Positions 17,315 through 24,275 of a DNA stretch of 64,000 nucleotides are shown piece by piece. The translations under genes and the position numbers were made by a program. Numbering within the stretch: position 1 is the stretch's first letter; the number at the start of each line of letters is the position of its first letter. The notes beneath the pieces are model-generated. The model ran no database searches. It saw nothing but the letters and a program-made list of their open reading frames with translations, and was not told the origin of the DNA. The stretch comes from DATLFA01 sp035525225. Lineage in GTDB: Bacteria > Actinomycetota > Acidimicrobiia > Acidimicrobiales > WLNW01. The DNA is taken from positions 21,225 through 85,224 of the forward strand of contig DATLFA010000012.1 in the NCBI GenBank assembly GCA_035525225.1, written 5' to 3'.

Positions 17315-18808
17315 ATGTCCGTCATCCACACACGCGTTCGCAACGACGACATTCAATCCGGAGGCAACCGCGTGGCGCGCGCGCTCGATCGCGCCGGTGT
17401 CGCCTCGCGCGGCAACGTCGCCGTGCTACTCCCCAACGTGGTCGAGTTCTTGTGGACGTACCGGGGATGCGCGTGGTCGGGCCGGCGATTCACCCCGATG
17501 TCGTGGCGCTGGTCGATCGACGAGGCGACCTACGTCGTCGAGAACTGCGAGGCCGACATCGTCATCGCGCATTCGCGTTTCGCCGACATCGCGCGCAGCG
17601 CGGCCGCCGCGCTGCCCCCTGAGCGGCGTATTTCCGTCGGCGGTCCGATCGAAGGTTTCGTGCCGTTCGAAGAGTTCGTGACCGGATGCTCGACCGAGGC
17701 GCTCGAAGATCCGATCGCGGGCGACACCATGCTCTACACGTCGGGCACGACAGGCCGGCCCAAGGGTGTGTTGCGGCCGATGGCGGCCGATATGCCACCA
17801 CCGTCGCGCGTCGGGCGCGGGGGCATGATGATGTTGCAGACCTACCTCGCCGGCGAACCCGACCGTGTGCATCTCGTCGCGGCTCCGCTCTATCACTCGG
17901 GGCCGGTGTCGTACTGCGAAGGTGCCTCGTTGCTCGGCGCCGATGTCGTGTTGATGGACGGTTGGGACGCGGCCGAGTTCCTCCATCTCGTCGAGTCGCA
18001 CGCAGTGACGTCGACGTTCGTGGTGCCCATTCATTTCGTGCGACTGCTGAAGCTCACCGACGAGGAGCGCGCTCGCTATGACCTGTCGTCGTTGCGCCTG
18101 GTCGTGCACGGTGCTGCACCTACCGCGGTCGAAGTGAAGCGCAAGATGATCGAGTGGTTCGGCCCGATCCTCTACGAGTTCTACGGGGGCACCGAAGGCG
18201 GCGGCATCTCGATCTCGTCGCCGGAGTGGTTGCGCAAGCCGGGCAGCGTCGGCCGGCCGTACAACCCGGCGGTCCAGTTGCACATCCTCGACGACAAGGG
18301 CCAACCGTGCGCGGCGGGGGTCGAGGGTACCGTCTATTTCCGCCAGCCCGACCCGGTCACCTACAAGGACGATCCGGAAAAGACGAGAGACGCACACCGA
18401 GGCGATCTGTTGACCCTCGGTGACATCGGGTATCTCGACGACGAGGGCTTTCTCTTCTTGTGTGATCGGCGGGCCGACGTGATCGTCTCGGGCGGCGTCA
18501 ACGTGTATCCGGCGCAGATCGAATCGGTCCTGCTCGACCATGCGGCAATCGCCGACTGTTGTGTGGTGGGCGCCCCCGACGACGAATGGGGGGAAGCCGT
18601 GTGCGCGGTGCTCCAGTTGCGACCGGGCGTCGACCTCGACGAGGCGATGCGCGATGACCTGCGGCAATGGTGCCGCGAGCGGCTCGCCGGCTACCAGGTG
18701 CCGCGCACGATCCACGCGGTGGACGAATTGCCGAGGACCGAAACCGGCAAGATGGCCCGCCACATCGTGCGCGCGTCTTTTTGGTCACACCAGACTCGTA
18801 GGATATGA
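17315..18808 (+). CDS. Acyl-CoA synthetase (AMP-forming)
   Basis: A 497-residue ANL-superfamily ligase that should adenylate a carboxylic acid and join it to CoA. The P-loop-like A3 motif 'YTSGTTGRPKGV' lies at about residues 144-155, the 'YGGTEGGG' A5 motif in the middle, 'GDIGYLDDEGFLFLCDR' (A7/A8) later, and the catalytic Lys in 'TETGKMARH'. It resembles the synthetase at 62288-63853 ('ATEGGG', 'GGVNVYPAQIE'). The ATG at 17315 is chosen by homology; the frame upstream overlaps the divergent SDR. Its place opposite an SDR/MaoC pair suggests a short catabolic set. The acid is unknown. Confidence 0.9.
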   Translation: MSVIHTRVRNDDIQSGGNRVARALDRAGVASRGNVAVLLPNVVEFLWTYRGCAWSGRRFTPMSWRWSIDEATYVVENCEADIVIAHSRFADIARSAAAALPPERRISVGGPIEGFVPFEEFVTGCSTEALEDPIAGDTMLYTSGTTGRPKGVLRPMAADMPPPSRVGRGGMMMLQTYLAGEPDRVHLVAAPLYHSGPVSYCEGASLLGADVVLMDGWDAAEFLHLVESHAVTSTFVVPIHFVRLLKLTDEERARYDLSSLRLVVHGAAPTAVEVKRKMIEWFGPILYEFYGGTEGGGISISSPEWLRKPGSVGRPYNPAVQLHILDDKGQPCAAGVEGTVYFRQPDPVTYKDDPEKTRDAHRGDLLTLGDIGYLDDEGFLFLCDRRADVIVSGGVNVYPAQIESVLLDHAAIADCCVVGAPDDEWGEAVCAVLQLRPGVDLDEAMRDDLRQWCRERLAGYQVPRTIHAVDELPRTETGKMARHIVRASFWSHQTRRI

Positions 18809-18840
18809 CAAGTATCGAGACGCACCGCGGTTTAAGGTCA

Positions 18841-18866
18841 CCCGATCGACACTCAGAGTGATCGGG
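18841..18866. terminator. Hairpin after the acyl-CoA synthetase
   Basis: CCCGATC (18841-18847) pairs with GATCGGG (18860-18866), and ACT/AGT extend the stem inward after a three-base bulge. It starts 32 bases after the synthetase stop and 136 bases before the whiB start. It could end transcription of the synthetase or sit in the whiB leader. There is no T run. Confidence 0.4.
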
Positions 18867-19002
18867 CCTGGACTATCGCCTTGGCAGATGGACCATCGCG
18901 GTAGAAATCATTGCGCGTCACGTGCACAAGGTAGGACTGTTTACCTACCCTTTACATTCGGTGACTCGCAGCGGTGGGCGAGCGCTGAGGAGCCGAGCAG
19001 TA

Positions 19003-19314
19003 ATGCTGAACGCTGACGTCCGCGTCTATAGCGATCCGTCCGAGTGGATGCCCCACGGGGCTTGTCGAGGGCAGAGCGAGTTGTTTTTCGCTCCCTTCGC
19101 CGAGCGGCCCGAGGCGCGAGCGCGCAGGGAGGCCAAGGCTCGAGCGATCTGCGTCAACTGTCCCGTCGTCGGCCCTTGCCGCGACTACGCCCGCGACAAT
19201 CGCGAACTCGGCTTCTGGGGCGGCGAGTCAGAGGCCGAGCGGGCCTCGGCGGGCTACGCGCCGACGACACCGATCATCGGTCGTCGTCGTGTGGGTCAGT
19301 CACTCGCGTTCTGA
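19003..19314 (+). CDS. WhiB-family iron-sulfur transcriptional regulator
   Basis: A 103-residue WhiB-like protein that binds a [4Fe-4S] cluster and controls transcription with the main sigma factor. The four ligands are visible: one Cys in 'HGACRGQ' (about residue 22) and three in 'CVNCPVVGPC', followed by the beta-turn 'GFWGG' that contacts sigma. The C-terminus carries a basic patch 'GRRRVG'. The ATG at 19003 follows GAGGAG; the frame is open for 27 more codons upstream but without homology. The family is restricted to actinobacteria and their phages. The gene stands alone behind a 190-base leader that contains a hairpin. Confidence 0.93.
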   Translation: MLNADVRVYSDPSEWMPHGACRGQSELFFAPFAERPEARARREAKARAICVNCPVVGPCRDYARDNRELGFWGGESEAERASAGYAPTTPIIGRRRVGQSLAF

Positions 19315-19327
19315 CCCCCGGCGTTGC

Positions 19328-19353
19328 GGGCCCGAGCGGCCTCTGAGCGGAGA
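19328..19353. repeat. Dispersed repeat B, copy 2
   Basis: GGGCCCGAGCGGCC followed by TCTGAGCGGAGAT, lying between the convergent ends of whiB (19314) and the luciferase-like gene (19355). It matches the copy at 42921-42946 over its first 15 bases apart from one position, and in the AGCGG tail. Confidence 0.6.
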
Positions 19354-19354
19354 T

Positions 19355-20320
19355 CTAGCCCGCGAACTGCGGCCTGATCCTCGCCAGCAGTTCGATGTGG
19401 CGGTGCACGATGTCGTCGGGCATGCCGGCGATGCTCGCCCACAGATAGATCTCTTCGGCCGGCACACCATCGGTGAGTTGGCGTAGACGGGTCACCGCGT
19501 CGGTCGGATCGAGCACCTCGATCGGTGGGATGACCCCGGGCTTCGACCGGCCCTCGCGCAGCTTTTCCGGAGTGATGAGGCTCGGCGTGCGCCCTGATCC
19601 AACGGCTGCGGCCGCGCGGTACGTGTTGAGCTGGTGACAGACATACGGCAGCAGCCGTTCGTAGGTCGACTCGGGGTCGTCGGCCAGGATCACACCGAGC
19701 AGGCCCATCATGCGCGCCGACGACGGGTCGTAGCCGCCGTCGACCAGACCCGCTCGGTAGGGTGTCAACAACTCGGCGTTGAGCGAGAGCAGCCCGCAGC
19801 CGAGGCGCCCGGCGCGGCGCGCGCCCTGCGGGCCCTGATAGCCGGCCCATATGGGGAACGGTCGCTGGATCGGGGAAGGCGTCACCCCGCCATCGTCGAG
19901 GAGTGTGCGAATTTCACGGATGCGGCTGTCGGTGGTGCCGTAACGGGTCGCCAGATCGGCACCGAACGCATCGAACTCGCGCTTCGCATACCCGGCGCCG
20001 AGACCGACGCGGAGCCGCCCGTTGCTGATGATGTCGACCAACGCTGCTTGCTCCGCGAGATCGACCGGATGATGCAGCGGCGCGACGACGATCGCGGTGC
20101 CCAACAACACTCGCGTCGTGCGGGCCGCGATCGCGGCGAGCAACGTGAAGGGCTGCGGCAGATAGCCGTCGTCGAAGAAGTGATGCTCGCTCGCCCACAC
20201 CGAGTCGAGGCCGAGTCGCTCGGACTCGACGGCGAGGTCGATCGCGTCCGCATAGAGCGCGGCCGGTGATCGCTGCCATTCGGCCGGGTTGCGCAGGTCG
20301 AAGTAGATACCGATTCTCAT
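19355..20320 (-). CDS. Luciferase-like (F420-type) oxidoreductase
   Basis: A 321-residue luciferase-like flavin/F420 oxidoreductase. It opens 'MRIGIYFDLRNP', followed by 'VWASEHHFFDDGYLPQP' and the barrel motif 'ISNGRLRVGLGAGYAKREFDAFG', with the family's 'PFPIWAGYQGPQGARRAGRLG' later. The start ATG at 20320 is three bases before the SDR stop at 20324, so it is the last gene of a four-gene overlapping operon (22616 to 19355). A reducing or oxygenating step on the operon's CoA-linked or alcohol substrate is likely, but the cofactor and substrate are not visible in the sequence. Confidence 0.85.
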   Translation of the reverse strand: MRIGIYFDLRNPAEWQRSPAALYADAIDLAVESERLGLDSVWASEHHFFDDGYLPQPFTLLAAIAARTTRVLLGTAIVVAPLHHPVDLAEQAALVDIISNGRLRVGLGAGYAKREFDAFGADLATRYGTTDSRIREIRTLLDDGGVTPSPIQRPFPIWAGYQGPQGARRAGRLGCGLLSLNAELLTPYRAGLVDGGYDPSSARMMGLLGVILADDPESTYERLLPYVCHQLNTYRAAAAVGSGRTPSLITPEKLREGRSKPGVIPPIEVLDPTDAVTRLRQLTDGVPAEEIYLWASIAGMPDDIVHRHIELLARIRPQFAG

Positions 20321-20323
20321 GAT

Positions 20324-21124
20324 TCACAATCCCATGAAGCCGCCGCCGTCGACGATGAGCGTCTGTCCGGCGACGAAGCGGGCAAGGTCACTGGCGAAGA
20401 ACACGGCGGCCGGGCCGATGTCGGTGGCGGGGTCACCGACGCGTTGCAGCGGAGTGCGCTTGACCAACCGGGCTTCGAGCACCGGGTTGGCCTTGTACGC
20501 GACGACGAGCGCGGGTGTCATTGCCACCGGCCCGATGAGATTGACCCGTATGCCTTCGGGCCCCCACTCGCGGGCCAGGCTCTTGCCGAACCCTCGTTGT
20601 GCGGCCTTGACCATGCCGTACACGGGAAGGTACGGGCTGCCCTCGATGCCGGTCGCCGACGTGATGAGCAGGTAGCTGCCCTGTACGGCCTTCAGATGCG
20701 GGTACGCGACCTGCGCGCAGTCGAACGACGCGCGCACTGCGCTCGACACCATGCCCTGCCAAAGGCCGGGTTCGATGTCTTGGATCTCGGTAGGCGGGCC
20801 TACTCCTGACACTGCGTTGTGCACGACGCAGTCGAGACGACCGAAGGTGTCGACGGTGAACGCCACCGTCTCCTCGATGCTCGAGCGTTGCGTGACGTCG
20901 CAGCGGAAGAAGACCGCAGTGCCGCCCTGATCTGTGATCTCTTGCGCGGCCGGCTCGCCGTTGTCGGGTCGCCGCGCCGCGATGACGACCTTGGCGCCGT
21001 GTTGCGCCATCGCCATCGCGATGCCATATCCGACACCGCCGCCCGCGCCGGTCACGATGACCGCCTTGCCGTCGAGCAGCCTTGTATCGCCGCCGACCAG
21101 CCTTGCATCGGTCGGGGCGTTCAC
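20324..21124 (-). CDS. Short-chain dehydrogenase/reductase
   Basis: A 266-residue SDR. The cofactor motif TGAGGGVG follows 'GKAVIV', Arg in 'VVIAARRPDNG' suggests NADP, the catalytic Ser is in 'LLITSATG', and Tyr is in 'VYGMVKAAQRG' (YxxxK). The start is GTG at 21124, overlapping the TGA of the upstream gene (GTGA). The frame upstream reads into the other SDR and is spurious. The active-site residues are intact, unlike its immediate upstream neighbour, so this member may provide the catalysis if the two proteins work as a pair. The substrate is unknown. Confidence 0.86.
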   Translation of the reverse strand: MNAPTDARLVGGDTRLLDGKAVIVTGAGGGVGYGIAMAMAQHGAKVVIAARRPDNGEPAAQEITDQGGTAVFFRCDVTQRSSIEETVAFTVDTFGRLDCVVHNAVSGVGPPTEIQDIEPGLWQGMVSSAVRASFDCAQVAYPHLKAVQGSYLLITSATGIEGSPYLPVYGMVKAAQRGFGKSLAREWGPEGIRVNLIGPVAMTPALVVAYKANPVLEARLVKRTPLQRVGDPATDIGPAAVFFASDLARFVAGQTLIVDGGGFMGL

Positions 21125-21789
21125 AGCGTGAGCCAGACGCCGCCGTCGGCGACGAGAGTGGTGCCGGTGAGGAAGTGCGCGTCGTCGCGGCTCAGCAGCG
21201 AGATCAGCGGAGCAAGGTCGGTGACGGCATCGCCCGGGCTGCCCATCGCGGGTACGGCCAACGAGACTCCTTCGGCCACCTCGCGACCGACTTCGCCGGC
21301 GATGACATGTTGCGGACCCACCGCGATCGCGTTGACGGTGATGCCGTACTTGCCCCACTGCTTGGCCACGCTCTTGGTGAGCGCACGCAACGATTCGGCG
21401 GATGCCGCCGATGCCGCGAGGCCGAACGCGCCGGCCATGCCGATCGTCGACACGACGAACACGAGGCGTCCGTGCTCACTGCCCGCGAGCACCGGATGGG
21501 CCGCCTGGGTCAGATGGAAGGCCGCCGCCATCGAGTCTTCGCACATCCCGATCCACTGGTCGGTCGTGGCCTCGACGACGGTGGTTCGGGTCTGCGCCGA
21601 CTGATGCACGTGGACGAACGTGTCGATGGCTCCGAGAGCGGTTGCGGCCTCGGTGACCAGCCGGCCCACTGCCGCTTTGTCGACCTCGACGATGGCGCGT
21701 TGTTCGACCGCGTGTCCTGCGGCGCGCAGGCCCTCCGCGAGTTGCGTCGCCAACCGCCCGTCCCCGGTGACCAGCATGCGACGCGTCAT
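21121..21789 (-). CDS. Degenerate SDR-family protein lacking the catalytic Tyr and Lys
   Basis: A 222-residue protein clearly of the SDR fold: 'GAIDTFVHVHQSAQ' matches the Asn-Ala-Gly region, 'FVVSTIGMAGAFG' the catalytic Ser strand and 'LVADGGVWLTL' the C-terminus. The active site is broken. Where YxxxK should be, the sequence reads 'AASAASAESLRAL', so Tyr is replaced by Ser and Lys by Ala. The glycine-rich loop is also altered to 'TGDGRLATQLA'. The ATG at 21789 overlaps the stop of the enoyl-CoA hydratase (ATGA). Reading frames are intact, so a non-catalytic or subunit role is more likely than a pseudogene. Confidence 0.8.
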   Translation of the reverse strand: MTRRMLVTGDGRLATQLAEGLRAAGHAVEQRAIVEVDKAAVGRLVTEAATALGAIDTFVHVHQSAQTRTTVVEATTDQWIGMCEDSMAAAFHLTQAAHPVLAGSEHGRLVFVVSTIGMAGAFGLAASAASAESLRALTKSVAKQWGKYGITVNAIAVGPQHVIAGEVGREVAEGVSLAVPAMGSPGDAVTDLAPLISLLSRDDAHFLTGTTLVADGGVWLTL

Positions 21790-22616
21790 GATTCGTTCCC
21801 GTTCAACCACTCGGGCCAGTCGGTCGACACGCGCAGTTGCCATCGTGGTGGGCGGCGCTCGAGGAAGGCCATCACGCCTTCGTGCGCATCGGCTCGCCCC
21901 ATCAGGTGGAGGTGGAGCTTGGTCTCGAGATCATTGATCGTGGCGCGATCGGGCGGCGGATCGGACCACAACAGGTGCTTGCTGACCGCCACCGAAACGG
22001 GGGCGACGTTGACCGCGATGTCGCGCGCGATCTCGCGCGCACGCGGCAGCACTTGTGCAGCATCGGCCGCCTCGTTGGCCAACCCCCAGCGTTCGGCATC
22101 GTCGCCGCTGAACATCTTGCCGGTCAACAAGATCTCCGCGGCGCGCGCGAAGCCGACGATGCGTGGCAGGGCCCAGTGCGAATCGAGGTCGGGCATGACG
22201 CCTCGCCGGTTCTGCACGATGCCGAGCTTGGCGTCATGGGCGACGATGCGGAGATCGCAGTGAAGGGTCATCGTCAACCCCATGCCTACCGCGGCCCCGT
22301 TGATCGCGGCGATGACCGGCTTGCGCACTTGCCACGCCGCGTATTTGTAGGGATTCGAATTGAATGCCTTGCGATCGCTCGGCGCGCCGAAGACCGCGGA
22401 TCCGCCCGAGAAGTCCGCGCCCGAACAGAATGCACGGCCGGCGCCGGTGACCACGACGGCACGCACGTCGTCGCTTCCGTCGCACGCGCGAAACGCGTCT
22501 TGCACCTCGTTGCCCATCTGAGAGCTGAAGGCGTTGAGCACCTCGGGGCGGTTGAGGGTGATTGTCGCGACACCCTCCTCGATCGAGAACAGAATGTGCT
22601 CGTAGCTGCTGTTCAC
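21786..22616 (-). CDS. Enoyl-CoA hydratase/isomerase family protein
   Basis: A 276-residue crotonase-fold protein. It opens 'SIEEGVATITLNRPEVLNAF', has the oxyanion segment 'GAGRAFCSGADFSGG' and the second 'NGAAVGMGLTMTLHCDLRI'. 'GVMPDLDSHWALPRIVG' replaces the usual catalytic Glu region with Asp, a common variant in actinobacterial paralogues. The GTG at 22616 follows GAGGGG; the ATG at 22685 belongs to an unsupported extension. It is the first gene of the operon running to 19355. Hydration or isomerisation of an enoyl-CoA intermediate is expected, with an unknown acyl group. Confidence 0.87.
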   Translation of the reverse strand: MNSSYEHILFSIEEGVATITLNRPEVLNAFSSQMGNEVQDAFRACDGSDDVRAVVVTGAGRAFCSGADFSGGSAVFGAPSDRKAFNSNPYKYAAWQVRKPVIAAINGAAVGMGLTMTLHCDLRIVAHDAKLGIVQNRRGVMPDLDSHWALPRIVGFARAAEILLTGKMFSGDDAERWGLANEAADAAQVLPRAREIARDIAVNVAPVSVAVSKHLLWSDPPPDRATINDLETKLHLHLMGRADAHEGVMAFLERRPPRWQLRVSTDWPEWLNGNES

Positions 22617-22701
22617 CTCGGCCCCTCGTTCCCGCCCGCGACCTTCCCGACCGTAGTCGTCGTTGCTGCATCGTGTGCCATTCACGTGCTAACGAAGGGG
22701 G

Positions 22702-24180
22702 ATGGCTCTCGACCCAAGAACCCCCATCCTCGTTGGCGCCGGCACCGCGATGCAGCGATTCGACGACCCCCGCGAAGGTGTCGACGTGATCGAACTCATG
22801 GCGGACGCGGTGCGCAACGCCGCCGAAGATGCCGGTAGTCCGTCGCTGCTCGACCGGGTCAGCCTGGTGCTGTCGATGAAGGGGATGTGGCCGTACGCGG
22901 ATCCGGGCGGATTGATCGCGGCGCGCGTCGGGGTGTCGGACCCGCACACGGTGACGGTCGCCCCCGGCGTGATACAGACGTCGGTCTTCGCCCGCGCGCT
23001 CGACGACCTGGCGTCAGGTGCACACGATGCGGTGCTGGTGACCGGAGGCGAGGCGAAGTTCCGCGAGTTGCGTGCGTCGATCCTCGGTGTGACCGCACCG
23101 ACGACCGTCGAAGCAGACGGCGCGCAGCCCGGCGAAGCGTGGAACCCCAAGCCCGGCATCATCGGCCCGCGTGAAGTGGCGCTGCGTCTCGTACAGGCGA
23201 CCCATCACTACGCGATGATCGAGAACGCCCGACGCGCGTTCGACGAGCAGACCCTCGACGATCACGCGCGCGTCGTCGCCCGGCTGTGGGCCGACTTCAA
23301 CGTCGTCGGTCAGGGCAACCCAGACGCGTGGAACCGCCAGCCGATGAGCGCGGACGAGATCCGGGTGCCCTCGCCCAAGAACCGGCCCTTGGCGTTTCCG
23401 TACAACAAGTGGCACAACTCGCAGTGGAACGTCGATCAAGCCGGCGCGTTGCTCTTCACCACCGTCGGTGTTGCGGAGTCGTGCGGCGTGCCGCGCGACC
23501 GTTGGATCTTCCCGCACGCGATCGCCAACAGCCAGCACTGTGTGCCGGTGTCGGAGCGGGCCGAGATCGCCCGATCGGCGGGTTTCCGGATCGCCGGCCG
23601 GGCTGCCTTCGAGCACGCCCGAGCGAGCACCGATGACGTGGCGCACATCGAGCTGTACAGCTGCTTTCCGATCGCGGTCCGCACCCAGATGCTCGAGTTG
23701 GGCCTCGCGCCGGGGCGACAGGTCACCGAAAGTGGCGGCATGACCTGGGCCGGCGGTCCGCTCAACAACTGGGTCGTGCAGGGCTTGGCGAAGATGGCCG
23801 AGGTGCTGCGGTCCGACGCCGGTTCGCTCGGCCTCGTCACGGCGATCAGCGGCATGATCACCAAGCAGGGCGTGTCGTTGTGGTCGACCGACCCGCCGGC
23901 GCAGCCGTATCGCAGCATCGACGTCACCGACGAGGTCGAGGCCGCGACGGGTGTGCGCGCGCTCGTCGACGCGACTGACACCACGGCGACCGTCGCCACG
24001 TACACGGTGCTCGACGACGACCCTTCGGGCACGCGCCGCGGCATCGTCATCGGTGACCTCGATGACGGATCGCGAGTGCTCGTCTCCACCGACGACGGCG
24101 ACGTGACGCAATCGATGACAACCGAAGAGTGGTGCGGCCGCCGAGTCCGCATCGCGCCCGGCGAACGCCTCACCGGCTGA
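22702..24180 (+). CDS. Thiolase-like protein without the catalytic cysteine
   Basis: A 492-residue thiolase-fold protein of the SCP2-thiolase-like (TLP) type. The fold is clear ('TPILVGAGTAMQR' at the start, 'HDAVLVTGGEAKFRE', 'HIELYSCFPIAVR', 'TESGGMTWAGGPLNNWV'). The position of the nucleophilic Cys, just before 'ARALDDLASG', reads 'VIQTSVF' and has no Cys. After about residue 400 an OB-fold-like tail follows ('TYTVLDDDPSGTRRG'). TLPs are thought to bind acyl-CoA or act in unusual condensations. The ATG at 22702 is 85 bases from the divergent enoyl-CoA hydratase start, so the two may share control. Confidence 0.82.
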   Translation: MALDPRTPILVGAGTAMQRFDDPREGVDVIELMADAVRNAAEDAGSPSLLDRVSLVLSMKGMWPYADPGGLIAARVGVSDPHTVTVAPGVIQTSVFARALDDLASGAHDAVLVTGGEAKFRELRASILGVTAPTTVEADGAQPGEAWNPKPGIIGPREVALRLVQATHHYAMIENARRAFDEQTLDDHARVVARLWADFNVVGQGNPDAWNRQPMSADEIRVPSPKNRPLAFPYNKWHNSQWNVDQAGALLFTTVGVAESCGVPRDRWIFPHAIANSQHCVPVSERAEIARSAGFRIAGRAAFEHARASTDDVAHIELYSCFPIAVRTQMLELGLAPGRQVTESGGMTWAGGPLNNWVVQGLAKMAEVLRSDAGSLGLVTAISGMITKQGVSLWSTDPPAQPYRSIDVTDEVEAATGVRALVDATDTTATVATYTVLDDDPSGTRRGIVIGDLDDGSRVLVSTDDGDVTQSMTTEEWCGRRVRIAPGERLTG

Positions 24181-24201
24181 CCCGTGGCTTTCACCGATCC
24201 G

Positions 24202-24249
24202 TTCTTGTGGCGTTTTACAGGTGTCGACACCTGTAAAACGCCAACAGAA
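24202..24249. repeat. 48-bp palindrome, copy 1
   Basis: Two 24-base arms meet at GTC|GAC (24223-24228); the arms read TGGCGTTTTACAGGTGTC and its complement and differ at only two outer positions. It lies between the convergent stops at 24180 and 24276. The same length and plan (TTCT, GGCG, TTTAC, GGTGT, dyad) occur at 52367-52414. Here it could act as a bidirectional terminator, but the copy at 52367 lies between divergent genes and cannot be explained that way. Confidence 0.85.
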
Positions 24250-24275
24250 GGGGTTGCGAACGGTTGCAGGGGGCG

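Noticed and set aside
24202..24249. The palindrome as a simple intrinsic terminator only
   Set aside because: Its relative at 52367-52414 sits between divergent genes, so termination alone does not explain the element, although it may terminate here.
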